A DNA stretch of 64,000 nucleotides from Deinococcus aetherius (lineage in GTDB: Bacteria; Deinococcota; Deinococci; Deinococcales; Deinococcaceae): positions 2,564,501 through 2,628,500 of the forward strand of contig NZ_AP026560.1 of the NCBI RefSeq assembly GCF_025997855.1, in the 5' to 3' direction. Positions 35,916 through 47,705 of this stretch are shown one piece after another; the stretch's first letter is position 1, and the number at the start of each line of letters is the position of its first letter. The notes under the pieces were generated by a model. The model saw nothing but the letters and a program-made list of their open reading frames with translations. It was not told where the DNA came from and ran no database searches. The position numbers and the translations under genes are program-made.

Positions 35916-36872
35916 TCAGACACTCGTGAGCAGCCTCCCGGCCACCGTCAGGAAAGGAGCGCCGAGGTCGGGCAGGCCGTGGTGACCCAGGTAGAGCCCG
36001 GAGGAGACCCGCTCCAGGTAGGCCCACTGCCAGATCGCCTCGGCGTCGGTCCCGGTCGCCCACGCCATCTGCTCGCACCAGGAGCGCAGTTCCGAGTTCG
36101 GATGGCTGGAGGCCAGGAGTTCCGTGTTCCAGCCTCGCAGGGCGACCCCTAGGTCGTACTCCGGTTCGCACAGGAAGCCCTCGGGGTCCACGAACACGTA
36201 CCCGGTCTCCGCACCCGGGCGGGCCCCCTCCACCCGCAGCAGGTTCGCCGCGTGCGGATCACCGTGGACCACGACCTGCCGTGCGGGATCGCGCGCCTCC
36301 CACCTCTCGCGGGCGTAGCGCAACGCCTGGTAGACCACCACCTGAAGCTCCGGGTCTCCCCTCTCCTCGGCGAGGTCACGCACGAGGGCGAGGAGCCCGG
36401 CGGCCTTGTGCCCGGACTCGCCCTGTGGGGGGAGACAGACTTCCCGTGGCACCCGCCAGGCCTGCCGTAGCGTCCCGGCGGTGAGCGCCAGCACGGTGGG
36501 CACGTCGCGCACCGCCTCCCCGGCGGACGGCCCGAGAGATTCCAGGAGGAGGGCCCCCCGGTCGAGGTCGTGGGCCAACACCTGGACGTACCCGTGACCC
36601 CGCGCCGCCACGAGGGTGGATATCTGTGTGGTCAGGATGGGCTCCGGCAGGGCCAGCTTGAGGACGGCCCGCCGCCCGTCACGGGTGGTGACGCGGCGGA
36701 CGTAGGAACGGCTGCCGCCGGGCAGGGTGTTCCCCAACCCAAGCTCCCACTCGCGGCATTGTCGCCCCAGCAGGGCGGGCAGCGAGTCCAGCCACAGACG
36801 CCCGTGAGCCCCCAGGCTCTCCGCATAGGCGCGCACGGTGGGTTGCACGGTGACCGCAGGGGCCTCTTCCAC
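35916..36872 (-). CDS. Aminoglycoside phosphotransferase-family kinase
   Basis: 318 aa from the proposed GTG. The kinase-like fold shows the ATP-binding Lys in GRRAVLKLALPEP, the catalytic loop VVVHGDPHAANLLRVEG and the metal Asp in YVFVDPEGFLCEPEYDLG. The family phosphorylates small molecules such as aminoglycosides, choline, homoserine or fructosamines; the LLASSHPNSELRSWCEQMAW tail is not diagnostic to me. The start is uncertain: GTG 36872 has a TAGGGT box 8 nt upstream, and GTG 36890 is also in frame. Convergent with the acetyltransferase gene, 12 nt apart. Confidence 0.8.
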   Translation of the reverse strand: MEEAPAVTVQPTVRAYAESLGAHGRLWLDSLPALLGRQCREWELGLGNTLPGGSRSYVRRVTTRDGRRAVLKLALPEPILTTQISTLVAARGHGYVQVLAHDLDRGALLLESLGPSAGEAVRDVPTVLALTAGTLRQAWRVPREVCLPPQGESGHKAAGLLALVRDLAEERGDPELQVVVYQALRYARERWEARDPARQVVVHGDPHAANLLRVEGARPGAETGYVFVDPEGFLCEPEYDLGVALRGWNTELLASSHPNSELRSWCEQMAWATGTDAEAIWQWAYLERVSSGLYLGHHGLPDLGAPFLTVAGRLLTSV

Positions 36873-37080
36873 GATGGCGAACCCTACCACGCGCGGTCGA
36901 GACCGGGCTCCGGGAGGATCGCGGGTGTTCCTGCTCCGGCCCTGCCGCCCCTCCCCCGGGCCGGTCCATCGCCGGCCAGCGTTCGGACAGTGGATTCGTC
37001 CCGATGGCATGCTGTTCCCGCGCAGGGCCAGCCGCCGCCGGGTGTGCCCCCAAACGAGACGAACGAGGAGTGTGATTGGA

Positions 37081-37440
37081 ATGGCGACGGACCTGAAAAC
37101 CACCGTGACGTACGAGGACATCCTGGGTCGGCTGGACATTCGCCTGGGGCGCGTGGTGGAGGTCGAGGTGGAGCCGAGCGCCCCGAAAGCGTCGTACCGC
37201 CCGACCGTGGACTTCGGGAAGTACGGGCGCCGGGTCAGCGTGGGCCGCTTCACCGGGCATGCGCCCGAGGAGTTGCTGGGGCGTCAGGTGGTAGGGGTGC
37301 TCAACTTCGAGCCGCGCCGGATCGGCGCCGTGACCTCGGAGGTGCTGATTCTCGGCGTGCAGTCTCCGGGGGCCGCGAGCGGGGAGGCGACTGCCCTGAC
37401 CTCCATGCGGGAGGCCAAGCTCGGGGGCAAGGTGTTCTGA
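37081..37440 (+). CDS. tRNA-binding domain protein (CsaA/YgjH-like)
   Basis: 119 aa OB-fold of the EMAP/Arc1p/MetRS-C type: LDIRLGRVVEVEVEPSAPKA at the start, VGVLNFEPRRIG and VLILGVQSPGAA after. CsaA from Bacillus is a dimeric tRNA-binding, chaperone-like protein, and this is the same length class. GAGGAG lies about 12 nt before the ATG. Divergent from the kinase gene. Role inferred from family only. Confidence 0.85.
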   Translation: MATDLKTTVTYEDILGRLDIRLGRVVEVEVEPSAPKASYRPTVDFGKYGRRVSVGRFTGHAPEELLGRQVVGVLNFEPRRIGAVTSEVLILGVQSPGAASGEATALTSMREAKLGGKVF

Positions 37441-37659
37441 GAACCTGTTTGAAAAGGATCCTCATCGTCAGTGGAGTGCGCCGGGAGGTCGTCTGCGTTC
37501 GCCCCCCTGCTGCGCAGCTCTGCGAGTCTCGCTGTGCGAGCTGTCCCCGTCCCCCGCGAGGGGGAGGAGCAGAAAACTCGTCCTCATCGTGTCGTTGAGA
37601 ACCCCCGTCCGACTTTCGAAACGCGCGCTGAGGCCCTGTCCTGAGCGGTGGCTCAGCCC
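37441..37659. other. Intergenic block with short direct repeats
   Basis: 219 bases without a gene. CCTCATCGT occurs at about 37460 and 37583, and GAGAACC near both ends of the block. CCCCC-GCGA-GGGGG and CTGAGC-ggtg-GCTCAG hairpins are present. It could be a small decayed insertion element, but no clear terminal inverted repeats were found. Confidence 0.35.
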
Positions 37660-38040
<381 letters not shown>

Positions 38041-38099
38041 GGACCCAGCCTAAAACAGCCGTGCTCCGGCGGCAGGTCGAGTTGCACGTTATTCCCACG

Positions 38100-38420
38100 T
38101 CAGGCGGGCCGGGCAGCAGATTCCACCTCGGGCGCCTCTTCCAGGAGCGCCAGCAGGTGCCCGACCGTCCGGTGGGCCTCCAGCGGGTGACGCAGGTGGA
38201 AGCCCGGGTCCACCGTGTAGGTGTTGCGGCGGCCCTGGCGGCGGCGCGTGATCACCCCCGCCTGCTCCAGGTCCCGCACGATCCGCTGCACCGCCCGCTC
38301 GGTGATCCCCACCAGATCGGCCACCCGCCGCAGGGTGGCGCCCGGCTCGCGCACCAAACACAGCAAAACGTGGCTGTGGTTGGTCAGGAAGGTCCACTGG
38401 CTGTCGGGGGCGGTGGTCAT
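38100..38420 (-). CDS. Winged-helix transcriptional regulator (MarR/TrmB-like)
   Basis: 106 aa. A single winged helix covers most of the protein: HSHVLLCLVREPGATLRRVA, DLVGITERAVQRIVRDLEQA and a wing GVITRRRQGRRNTYTVDPG. No ligand domain. It is divergent from icd, and a 16-bp perfect palindrome lies in the shared region, so it is the natural candidate to bind there. CACCCT sits 6 nt before the chosen ATG. Target and signal are unknown. Confidence 0.82.
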   Translation of the reverse strand: MTTAPDSQWTFLTNHSHVLLCLVREPGATLRRVADLVGITERAVQRIVRDLEQAGVITRRRQGRRNTYTVDPGFHLRHPLEAHRTVGHLLALLEEAPEVESAARPA

Positions 38421-38486
38421 GGGTGCAGGGTGGGCGCCGGTCGTCCCTTCACGACTGTACCGGGTGCAAAGGACGAAGTGCAATAC

Positions 38487-38508
38487 ACGAAAACTTTTTC
38501 GTTATTAT
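38487..38508 (+). promoter_or_regulatory. icd promoter with 16-bp palindrome
   Basis: ACGAAAA-CT-TTTTCGT is a perfect 7+7 inverted repeat at 38487-38502, abutting the -10 TATTAT (38503-38508). A protein bound there would cover the -10/-35 spacer. Such an AT-rich palindrome is unlikely by chance in this GC-rich DNA. Confidence 0.6.
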
Positions 38509-38552
38509 GGCCCCAGTTAGGGAGCCTGCGTTTCCAACTCCAAGGAGAACTC

Positions 38553-40049
38553 ATGAACATGACTGCCCCCCAGACCAACCTCTCCCCTGCCGACACCTCC
38601 CCCACGCCCACCCTGACGCCCATCGCCGTCGCGCCCGGGGACGGGATCGGGCCGGAGATCATGCGCGCCACGCTGCGGGTGCTGGAGGCGGCGGGAGCGC
38701 GGATCGAGCCGCACACCGTCGAGGTGGGGAAGGAGGTCTACCTGCGCGGGGTGAACTCGGGGGTCGCCCCCGAAGCGTGGGAGGTCATGCGGCGCACCGG
38801 GGTGCTGCTCAAGGGACCCATCACCACCCCACAGGGCGGCGGGTACAAGAGCGTGAACGTGACGCTGCGCAAGGCGCTGGGGCTGTACGCGAACGTGCGT
38901 CCGGCGCGGGCCTACGCGCCCTTCGTCGTCACCCACCACCCGGAGATGGACCTCGTGATCGTGCGCGAGAACGAAGAGGACCTGTACGCGGGGATCGAGC
39001 ACCGCCAGACCGACGAGGTGTACCAGTGCCTGAAGCTGGTCACGCGCGACGGCTGCGAGCGGATCATCCGCTACGCCTTCGAGTACGCGCGGGCCCACGG
39101 GCGGCGCAAGGTCACGGCGATGAGCAAGGACAACATCATGAAGCTCACCGACGGCCTCTTCCACCGGGTCTTCGACGAGGTGGCGCGTGAGTACCCCGAC
39201 CTCACCGCCGACCACATGATCGTGGACATCGGCGCGGCGCGGCTGGGCGCCCGGCCCGAGACCTTCGACGTGATCGTGACGCTCAACCTCTACGGGGACA
39301 TCCTCTCCGACATCGCCTCGGAGGTGGCGGGCTCGGTGGGCCTGGGGGGCAGCGCGAACATCGGGCAGAGCGTGGCGCTGTTCGAGGCGGTCCACGGCAG
39401 CGCCCCCGACATCGCCGGGCAGGACAAGGCCAACCCCAGCGGCCTGCTGAACGCGGCGGCCCTGATGCTCACCCATCTCGGGCAGGGGGACGTGGCGGCG
39501 CGGGTGCTGAACGCCTGGCTGCGGACGCTGGAGGACGGCATCCACACCGGGGACATCGCGGGCGAGCACACGACCCGGCGGGTGGGCACCCAGGACTTCG
39601 CGCAGGCCGTGATCGACCGCCTGGGCCAGCTGCCGGGGCGCCTGCCTGCCGTGAGTGGGGAGGTGGCCCCGAGGATTGGGGTGCAGGTCAAGCCCAGGAC
39701 CCGCGCCGAGAAGGTGCTGGTGGGCGTGGACGTTTTCCTGGACTGGCGGGAGGCCGACCGTCAGCCGGACGTGCTGGGCACGCAGCTCGGGCAGGCCGCG
39801 AATGCCGACTGGAAGCTCGACATGATCTCCAACCGAGGGGTCAAGGTCTGGCCGCAGGGCCTCCCGGAAACCACCTGCTCGGACCACTGGCGCTGCCGCT
39901 TCCTGTGGCAGGGGGAACGCCCCCTCACCCCGGCGGACGTGCTGGCGCTGCTCGCCCGCGTCTCGGGGGTGGGGCTGGACTTCGTGAAGACCGAGCATCT
40001 CTACACCTTCGACGGACAGCCGGGGTACACCGCCGGGCAGGGCCAGTAG
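38553..40049 (+). CDS. icd: NADP-dependent isocitrate dehydrogenase (Thermus type)
   Basis: 498 aa. Oxidatively decarboxylates isocitrate to 2-oxoglutarate in the TCA cycle. Motifs: [31 protein letters not shown] (substrate Ser/Asn and Arg residues), [35 protein letters not shown], and the metal Asp in [16 protein letters not shown]-terminal extension of about 140 residues (from [20 protein letters not shown]) is characteristic of the Thermus thermophilus enzyme, which is about the same length. The extension and overall length argue against homoisocitrate or isopropylmalate dehydrogenase. CAAGGAG supports the start. Confidence 0.92.
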   Translation: MNMTAPQTNLSPADTSPTPTLTPIAVAPGDGIGPEIMRATLRVLEAAGARIEPHTVEVGKEVYLRGVNSGVAPEAWEVMRRTGVLLKGPITTPQGGGYKSVNVTLRKALGLYANVRPARAYAPFVVTHHPEMDLVIVRENEEDLYAGIEHRQTDEVYQCLKLVTRDGCERIIRYAFEYARAHGRRKVTAMSKDNIMKLTDGLFHRVFDEVAREYPDLTADHMIVDIGAARLGARPETFDVIVTLNLYGDILSDIASEVAGSVGLGGSANIGQSVALFEAVHGSAPDIAGQDKANPSGLLNAAALMLTHLGQGDVAARVLNAWLRTLEDGIHTGDIAGEHTTRRVGTQDFAQAVIDRLGQLPGRLPAVSGEVAPRIGVQVKPRTRAEKVLVGVDVFLDWREADRQPDVLGTQLGQAANADWKLDMISNRGVKVWPQGLPETTCSDHWRCRFLWQGERPLTPADVLALLARVSGVGLDFVKTEHLYTFDGQPGYTAGQGQ

Positions 40050-40117
40050 TCGGGGGCAGTAAGCCCCGGGGCAAACAAGTTCGCCGTCTCGAGGCTCACC
40101 CGCTCTAGGATGGGCGG

Positions 40118-40855
<738 letters not shown>

Positions 40856-40899
40856 CCCCGCGTGAAGGTCGGGCCAATCTGCTAATCAGAACAAAGCAC

Positions 40900-40928
40900 T
40901 TTACAAAACAGAGCATCAGGAGTAATGT
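40900..40928 (+). promoter_or_regulatory. Promoter of the amino acid-binding protein gene
   Basis: TTTACA (40900-40905), 17 nt, TAATGT (40923-40928). A GGCGCC...GGCGCC stem-loop (40941-40967) lies in the leader before the GGAGG ribosome site. Confidence 0.6.
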
Positions 40929-40985
40929 GGGAGGTCGCGTGGCGCCCTTCCCCAGGGAGACGGCGCCCTCTGCAACGGAGGAATC

Positions 40986-41765
40986 ATGCAGCGGACCATC
41001 CTGACCATCCTCGCGCCCCTGCTCCTGGTGGGCGGCGCTCAGGCCCAGAACCAGAACAAGCCCAGCACCCTGACGCCCGGCGTCCTCAAGATCGGCATGG
41101 AGGGGACGTACGCCCCCTTCACCTACAGGGACGAGAAGGGGCAGCTCGTCGGCTTCGACGTGGATATCGCCAGGGCGGTCGCCGCGAAGCTGGGGCTGAG
41201 GCCCGAGTTCGTGCTGACCGAGTGGAGCGGCATCCTGGCCGGGCTCCAGGCGCGGAAGTACGACGTGATCGTCAATCAGGTCGGCATCACGCCCGAGCGG
41301 CAGCAGGCCATCGGGTTCAGCAGGCCGTACGCCTACAGTAGCCCGCAGATCATCGTGCGGAAGAACGCCAACACCTCGTTCAAAACGCTCGCCGACCTCA
41401 AGGGCAAGCGGGTGGGCGTGGGGCTGGGCAGCAACTTCGAGAAGCAGCTTCGTGACGCGGGCGGCATCAACGTGGTGACGTACCCCGGCGCCCCCGAGTA
41501 CCTGCGCGACCTGATCTCGGGCCGCCTCGACGCCGCGTACAACGACCGCCTGCTCGTGGGCTACCTGATCAAGCGCGACAACCTCCCCGTGAAGGGCGCG
41601 GGCGTGGTCGGCGCTCCCGAGCCCGTGGGCATCGCCCTGCGCAAGGACAACGCGGCGCTCAAGGCTGCCGTCGACCGGGCGCTGACCCAGATCAAGGCGG
41701 ACGGCACGTATGCCAAGATCAGCCGCCAGTGGTTCGGGCAGGACGTGAGCCAGCCCGGGAAGTAA
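40986..41765 (+). CDS. Polar amino acid ABC transporter binding protein
   Basis: 259 aa family 3 binding protein with signal peptide (ILTILAPLLLVGGAQAQ). Signature segments: LKIGMEGTYAPFTYRDEKGQ, LVGFDVDIARAVAAKLGL, EWSGILAGLQARKYDVIVNQ and ADGTYAKISRQWFGQD. The profile is that of cystine/polar amino acid binders (FliY/TcyA). It is followed by a strong terminator and then the permease, so the binding protein should be made in excess. No ATPase gene is adjacent. Confidence 0.9.
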   Translation: MQRTILTILAPLLLVGGAQAQNQNKPSTLTPGVLKIGMEGTYAPFTYRDEKGQLVGFDVDIARAVAAKLGLRPEFVLTEWSGILAGLQARKYDVIVNQVGITPERQQAIGFSRPYAYSSPQIIVRKNANTSFKTLADLKGKRVGVGLGSNFEKQLRDAGGINVVTYPGAPEYLRDLISGRLDAAYNDRLLVGYLIKRDNLPVKGAGVVGAPEPVGIALRKDNAALKAAVDRALTQIKADGTYAKISRQWFGQDVSQPGK

Positions 41766-41772
41766 GCGCTCA

Positions 41773-41819
41773 CGGCGGCGGGACGCGGGGAGAATGCCCC
41801 GGGCGTCCCGCCGCCGTTT
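41773..41819 (+). terminator. Strong hairpin terminator between binding protein and permease
   Basis: CGGCGGCGGGACGC pairs with GCGTCCCGCCGCCG (14 bp), with GGGG/CCCC inside and TTT after. With only three T it may act as a partial terminator that tunes downstream expression. Confidence 0.7.
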
Positions 41820-41830
41820 AAGGTGAGCCC

Positions 41831-42496
<666 letters not shown>

Positions 42497-42510
42497 AACA
42501 GAACGACGGA

Positions 42511-42551
42511 GGGAGGGGGACGCACGCTAACGTGTCCCCCTCCCCCGTTTT
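42511..42551. terminator. Bidirectional terminator
   Basis: GGGAGGGGGAC and GTCCCCCTCCC form an 11-bp stem; CCGTTTT follows on the plus strand. It separates the permease gene from the convergent MFS gene. Confidence 0.7.
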
Positions 42552-42580
42552 GCTCCCCGTCAGTTCGCCGCCCGCCGCGC

Positions 42581-43756
42581 CTATGCCCGCACCGCCAACG
42601 TCCACGTCAGCGCCAGGAGGGAGAGCAGGACGGTGAGGGCGAGCATCAGCGTTCCCGTCTCGATCTGCCACGCCGCCAGCGCCGCACCCAACGTCAGTCC
42701 GACCGCGTTCACGCCCATCAGCGCGCCGATCACTCGTCCCCGGAGCCCGTCCGGCACGAGTTGCTGGGAGCGGGTGGTCGCAGCGACCTCCAACAACCCC
42801 AGCCCTACGCCGAACACGGCGGCGGCGCCCCACCACGCGGGCACCGGGGTCAGGGTGAAGCCGAGCGTGCCCAGGACGAGGACCCAGCGGCCCACGCCGA
42901 TCAGGGTGTCCAGCCTCCAGCGCGCGGCGCGCGGCGTGACGAGCGCGATGCCCGCGAGGACGCCCCCGGCGACGACCATCTCGAAGACGGCGTAATCGGG
43001 GGCGCCGCGCCCGAACGTCGTCATGTGAATCGGCGCCCGGACGTTCATCACGTTCATGGCGAGGTTGAGCGCGAAGCTCATGGCGAGCAGGGCCAGGAGA
43101 AGGGGCGAGCGGCGGACGACGCGCAGGCCCTCCAGCACATCCCGCAGGGGCTGAACTCGTCCACCTGCCGCCCCCTTCAGGTGGGGCAGAGCGAGGGCAG
43201 CGACCGTCAATCCCAGGATGAGCGGCGTGGCGACGAGCAGCGTCCCCCCCGCCCCGAACGTGTGGACGAGCACGCCGCCCACCCCGTACCCGACGAGGGG
43301 AGCGCCCATCAAGGCCCCGCTGTTCAGGCTGTTCGCGCGGGGCAGCAGGGCGGCGGGCACCAGACGCGGCACGAGCGCGGCCCCTGTGGCGTACGCGAGG
43401 GTGGAGAGCAGGCCGTTCACGAAGGCCAGGGCGGCGAGAAGCGCGAGCGGGGCCGTGCCCGTCAGCGCCAGCCCACCGACGAGCCCCACCGCGAGCGCCC
43501 GCAGCCCGGCACTCGGGGCGAGAAGACGGCGAGCAGGCAGACGGTCGGCGAGTCCACCGAGCAGTGGCGCCAGAAAACGCGGCAGGCTGCCGCACAGAAC
43601 CACGAGGCCGACCGCCCCCGCTCCTCCCCCCGTGTCCAGCGCCAGGAACGGCAGGGCGACGGCGACGGCGGAGTCCCCCAGGGCGGTCGCGCTCACCCCC
43701 GCCCAGTACGTCCAGAAGGCGCGCGGCAGCGTAGTTATCGCAGGTGTGGTGGTCAT
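42581..43756 (-). CDS. MFS transporter (likely efflux)
   Basis: 391 aa with about 12 hydrophobic segments. The TM2-TM3 loop carries GGLADRLPARRLLAPSAGLR and the middle loop is short and charged (HLKGAAGGRVQPLRDVLEGL). VPDGLRGRVIGALMGVNAVG fits the MFS_3/enterobactin-exporter-like group. Substrate unknown. It is divergent from a winged-helix regulator gene with only 30 bp between starts, which suggests that regulator controls it. Confidence 0.87.
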   Translation of the reverse strand: MTTTPAITTLPRAFWTYWAGVSATALGDSAVAVALPFLALDTGGGAGAVGLVVLCGSLPRFLAPLLGGLADRLPARRLLAPSAGLRALAVGLVGGLALTGTAPLALLAALAFVNGLLSTLAYATGAALVPRLVPAALLPRANSLNSGALMGAPLVGYGVGGVLVHTFGAGGTLLVATPLILGLTVAALALPHLKGAAGGRVQPLRDVLEGLRVVRRSPLLLALLAMSFALNLAMNVMNVRAPIHMTTFGRGAPDYAVFEMVVAGGVLAGIALVTPRAARWRLDTLIGVGRWVLVLGTLGFTLTPVPAWWGAAAVFGVGLGLLEVAATTRSQQLVPDGLRGRVIGALMGVNAVGLTLGAALAAWQIETGTLMLALTVLLSLLALTWTLAVRA

Positions 43757-43786
43757 ACCCCCAGCGTCCGGCGTACCCTGCCGAAA

Positions 43787-44479
43787 ATGCCGCAGACGAT
43801 TTTGGGTTCATTCGAGGGCGAGTGGTTCGAGGTGGTCACCCCGGAGCAGGCGCGGCGGCTGAGCGACCCCGTGGCCCTGCGCCACCTGGAGCCCTTCATC
43901 GGGCGGACGCTGTCGGCAGGGGCGGCGGCACGCGAGGCGGGAGTGAGCGTGGAGCGGATGCTCTACCGGGTGCGGCAATTCTTAGGGGCGGGGCTGCTCA
44001 CGGAGGTCGGCGAGGAGCGCCGGGCCGGGCGACCCCTCCGGCTCTACCGGGCGCCCGCCGGATTCCAGGTGCCCTTCCACCTCACTCCCTTCGCGGACCT
44101 GGAGGCACAGATCACGCGGCACGGGCGGCCCTTCGACCGTCTGCGCGCCCGCGCCGGGGCGAGGCGGCTCGCGGAGCTGGACCTGAACGCCCGCCTGATC
44201 TACCGCAGCGTGGACGGGCAGGTCCACTCGGAGACCTTCCTCCCCGAAGGCCGGACACTCGCCGAGGCGCGGGGAGGGCGTCCCGGCGGCGACTATATGG
44301 GCGTGCTGTGGCTGGACGACGACGCGGCGCGGCGGGTGCAGGCCCACCTCGACGCCCTGCGCGAGGAGCTGAGCGGGGTGGGCGGCGAGCGGGAGGGCAG
44401 GCGGCCCTACCTCGTCCAGACGGCCCTGCTGCCGCTCGATCCCCACGACCGGGAGGAGTTGCTGGGGCCGCCCGGCTGA
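43787..44479 (+). CDS. Winged-helix (ArsR-like) regulator
   Basis: 230 aa. N-terminal helix-turn-helix about residues 20-85 (LEPFIGRTLSAGAAAREAGV and RMLYRVRQFLGAGLLTEVGE), then a larger C-terminal domain containing FDRLRARAGARRLAELDLNA and MGVLWLDDDAARRVQAHLDA that I do not recognise. TACCCT lies 7 nt before the ATG. Arrangement back to back with the MFS gene makes it the probable local regulator of efflux. Confidence 0.8.
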   Translation: MPQTILGSFEGEWFEVVTPEQARRLSDPVALRHLEPFIGRTLSAGAAAREAGVSVERMLYRVRQFLGAGLLTEVGEERRAGRPLRLYRAPAGFQVPFHLTPFADLEAQITRHGRPFDRLRARAGARRLAELDLNARLIYRSVDGQVHSETFLPEGRTLAEARGGRPGGDYMGVLWLDDDAARRVQAHLDALREELSGVGGEREGRRPYLVQTALLPLDPHDREELLGPPG

Positions 44480-44541
44480 CCCACCTTCGGCCTTCCGTCA
44501 TGATCACGGCCCAGGCACGGCCGTCCCTGTACGCTGGACAT

Positions 44542-45246
<705 letters not shown>

Positions 45247-45259
45247 GCCGGGGGTGCGC

Positions 45260-47218
45260 TCAGGAGCGGACCACAGCGACCTCCGCCTCCCCGCGCAGCA
45301 CCCGCAGGAACGCCGTCACCACCCCCGGGTCGAACTGCCGCCCCGCCTGTGCCTGAAGCTCGGCGCGGGCCCGCCCGGGCGTCCAGGCCTCCTTGTAGGG
45401 GCGCTCGCTGGTGAGGGCGTCGTACACGTCGCATACCGCGAACACCCGCGCCAGGAGCGGGATAGCTTCCCCGGCGAGGCCGCCCGGGTACCCGGCGCCG
45501 TCCCAGCGCTCGTGGTGGTGCCGAATCACCTCCAGCACGCCCGGCTCCAGGTTGGGGATGCGCGCGGCGATCCCGGCGCCCACGGCGGCGTGTGTCTGCA
45601 TGACGGCCCACTCGTCCGCGTCGAGTCCGCCGGGTTTACGCAGGATCCGGTCGGGGATGGCGAGCTTGCCGAGGTCATGCAGGCAAGCGCCCTGCCGGAG
45701 CGCCTCCAGGTCCGGGCAGGACAGCCCCAGCGCCCGGCCCAGCCGCAGGGCGAGGCGCACCACGCGCTCGGTGTGGCCGTGCGTCTCGAGGTCGCGGGCC
45801 TCCAGCGCCACGCCGAGCGCGAGCAGGCCGTGCTCCAGGGTCGCCTGTACCTTCGCCACGGCCTGCCGCAACTCCAGCGCGTGCCCGAGCCGCAGCGCGG
45901 CCGTCTCCATCACCCGGCACACCTGCGGGGTCACCGCCCGCCACGTCCCCACCTTGAGCAGGATGAGCATGCCCACCGCGCGCCCGTCACAGCGCACGGG
46001 CACGACTCCACCGCTGCGGATGCCCGAGTCCACCCAGAAGGGGACCGCGTCGGGCTCCTCCTCGTACGCGGTGCTCCACACCCCGCGCTCCTCGCGCGCC
46101 GCCCGGCCGATCAGGCCCTCCTCGGGGAGGGGGAGCCCGGGCGCGGGCACGTCGAAGGCGACGCCCTCCCGCAGGTGGGCGTGTGCGAGGCACCACCCGC
46201 CCTCACGCCGCTCGATAAAGCCGATGCCGTCGAACCCCAACAGGTCCATCACGAGCGGCAGCCCGACCCGGATCACCTCGTCGGGCGTGGCGAGGGCCTC
46301 GATGCGCCGCGACAGCTCGTCGAGCGCCAGCGTGTCGCGCCCGTCCCCGAGGCGGAGGTGCTGGGCCTGCTTGGCCTCGTACATCCTCTGGTCGGCGAGG
46401 GCGAGCGAGCGCTCGAAGGCCTCCCCCACCGTGCCCCGGGCCACCCCGAAGGCCAGCGGGGGCATGTTCGGGGTGGGCGGCGGGACGAGCCCGGCGGCGC
46501 GCGTCATCATCGTCCGGGCGGCCTCCTCGCTCACGCCGGGCAGCACGGCGACGAACTCGTCCCCGCCCCAGCGGCACCACAGCGCCGAGTCGGGAAAGGC
46601 CCCGCGCAGGGCCGAGGCGACCGCTCGAATCTGCGCGTCGCCCGCCCCGTGCCCGCGCGAGTCGTTGACGAGCCTCAGCAGGTTGAGGTCGGCCATCACG
46701 ACGAGCGCGTCCCCGGGCGGCAGCTCGCCGACGCGCCGCCGCAGCCCCTCGCGGCCCAGCAGCCCGGTGAGGGGGTCCCGCTCGGCGGCGTCGCGCGTCG
46801 CCAGGAAACTCCGGTGGCCCTCGCGCATCCCGAGCAGGGCCTGCCACAGGATGCCGAACGTCACCACACCGATCAGGAGGGTCTCGAACCATTCGGGCGT
46901 CACCCGGTGGCCGAACACGAGCGGGGACGCGCCGCTGGCGATCCACGACATCAGAGCGAGGGTCGTGCAGAGCACGCCGAACGGCATCCCGGGCGGCATG
47001 TCCCGGCCGAACGTGACGGCGGCGCAGCTTATGAACAGCAGGGGCAACAGGGTGAGCAGCCGCAGGACGCCCTGCCACCGCTGGGGGGTCACGGTCTGCG
47101 GAAGACGGGCGTGCTCGTAAAGGGCGAAGATCAGCAGGGCCACCAGGACCCCCACGAGGGCCAGGCCCCCGCGCCAGTTGGGCGGGGCCGCCGGAGGATG
47201 AAAGGAACGCTGGGTCAT
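45260..47218 (-). CDS. Membrane GGDEF-GAF-HD-GYP cyclic-di-GMP protein
   Basis: 652 aa. About five membrane segments (20-150, e.g. GGLALVGVLVALLIFALYEH) precede a GGDEF domain with intact RWGGDEFVAVLPG, a GAF domain (about 340-480) and an HD-GYP domain with ACLHDLGKLAIPDRIL, HHHERWDGAGYPGGLAG and VCDVYDALTSERPYKE. It has both a synthase and a phosphodiesterase signature for c-di-GMP, so it may switch activity. No RxxD inhibitory site is seen before GGDEF. ATG 47218 was selected over an upstream in-frame start that would run towards the tRNA terminator. Confidence 0.88.
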   Translation of the reverse strand: MTQRSFHPPAAPPNWRGGLALVGVLVALLIFALYEHARLPQTVTPQRWQGVLRLLTLLPLLFISCAAVTFGRDMPPGMPFGVLCTTLALMSWIASGASPLVFGHRVTPEWFETLLIGVVTFGILWQALLGMREGHRSFLATRDAAERDPLTGLLGREGLRRRVGELPPGDALVVMADLNLLRLVNDSRGHGAGDAQIRAVASALRGAFPDSALWCRWGGDEFVAVLPGVSEEAARTMMTRAAGLVPPPTPNMPPLAFGVARGTVGEAFERSLALADQRMYEAKQAQHLRLGDGRDTLALDELSRRIEALATPDEVIRVGLPLVMDLLGFDGIGFIERREGGWCLAHAHLREGVAFDVPAPGLPLPEEGLIGRAAREERGVWSTAYEEEPDAVPFWVDSGIRSGGVVPVRCDGRAVGMLILLKVGTWRAVTPQVCRVMETAALRLGHALELRQAVAKVQATLEHGLLALGVALEARDLETHGHTERVVRLALRLGRALGLSCPDLEALRQGACLHDLGKLAIPDRILRKPGGLDADEWAVMQTHAAVGAGIAARIPNLEPGVLEVIRHHHERWDGAGYPGGLAGEAIPLLARVFAVCDVYDALTSERPYKEAWTPGRARAELQAQAGRQFDPGVVTAFLRVLRGEAEVAVVRS

Positions 47219-47403
47219 GTCGAAAGCTCTGGGGGCGTGCCCGGCACGCGTCTGGGGGCAGCATGAAGAGCCCGGCGTAACAGGCCTCTTACAACCCCGC
47301 ACGGCGGCGAGATGCCCAAAGCGGCGTCCCACCATCGGGGCCCCGGGCGGGCACCCGACACAGCTCCTTTACCGAATGGCCCGCAGACCGGCGGAGACTC
47401 AAA

Positions 47404-47428
47404 CAAAAAACCCCACCTCAGGCGGGGC
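47404..47428 (-). terminator. Terminator of the tRNA-Asp/tRNA-Phe transcript
   Basis: On the minus strand CCCCGCC-TGA-GGTGGGG is followed by TTTTTT. Confidence 0.9.
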
Positions 47429-47435
47429 TTTCTCT

Positions 47436-47512
<77 letters not shown>

Positions 47513-47526
47513 TGCCCACGGGGGGC

Positions 47527-47605
<79 letters not shown>

Positions 47606-47705
47606 CAACTGCCGCGAAAGCAGCGGGATTAAGGATAGCCGTGCCCCCCGGGGTTGTCAACACGCCCACAGTTTCCTGCCGGGTGTGGGGGAGCGGGATC
47701 TTTCC

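Noticed and set aside
38553..40049. Homoisocitrate or 3-isopropylmalate dehydrogenase
   Set aside because: The length of 498 aa, the C-terminal extension and the [17 protein letters not shown] segment fit the Thermus-type isocitrate dehydrogenase better.
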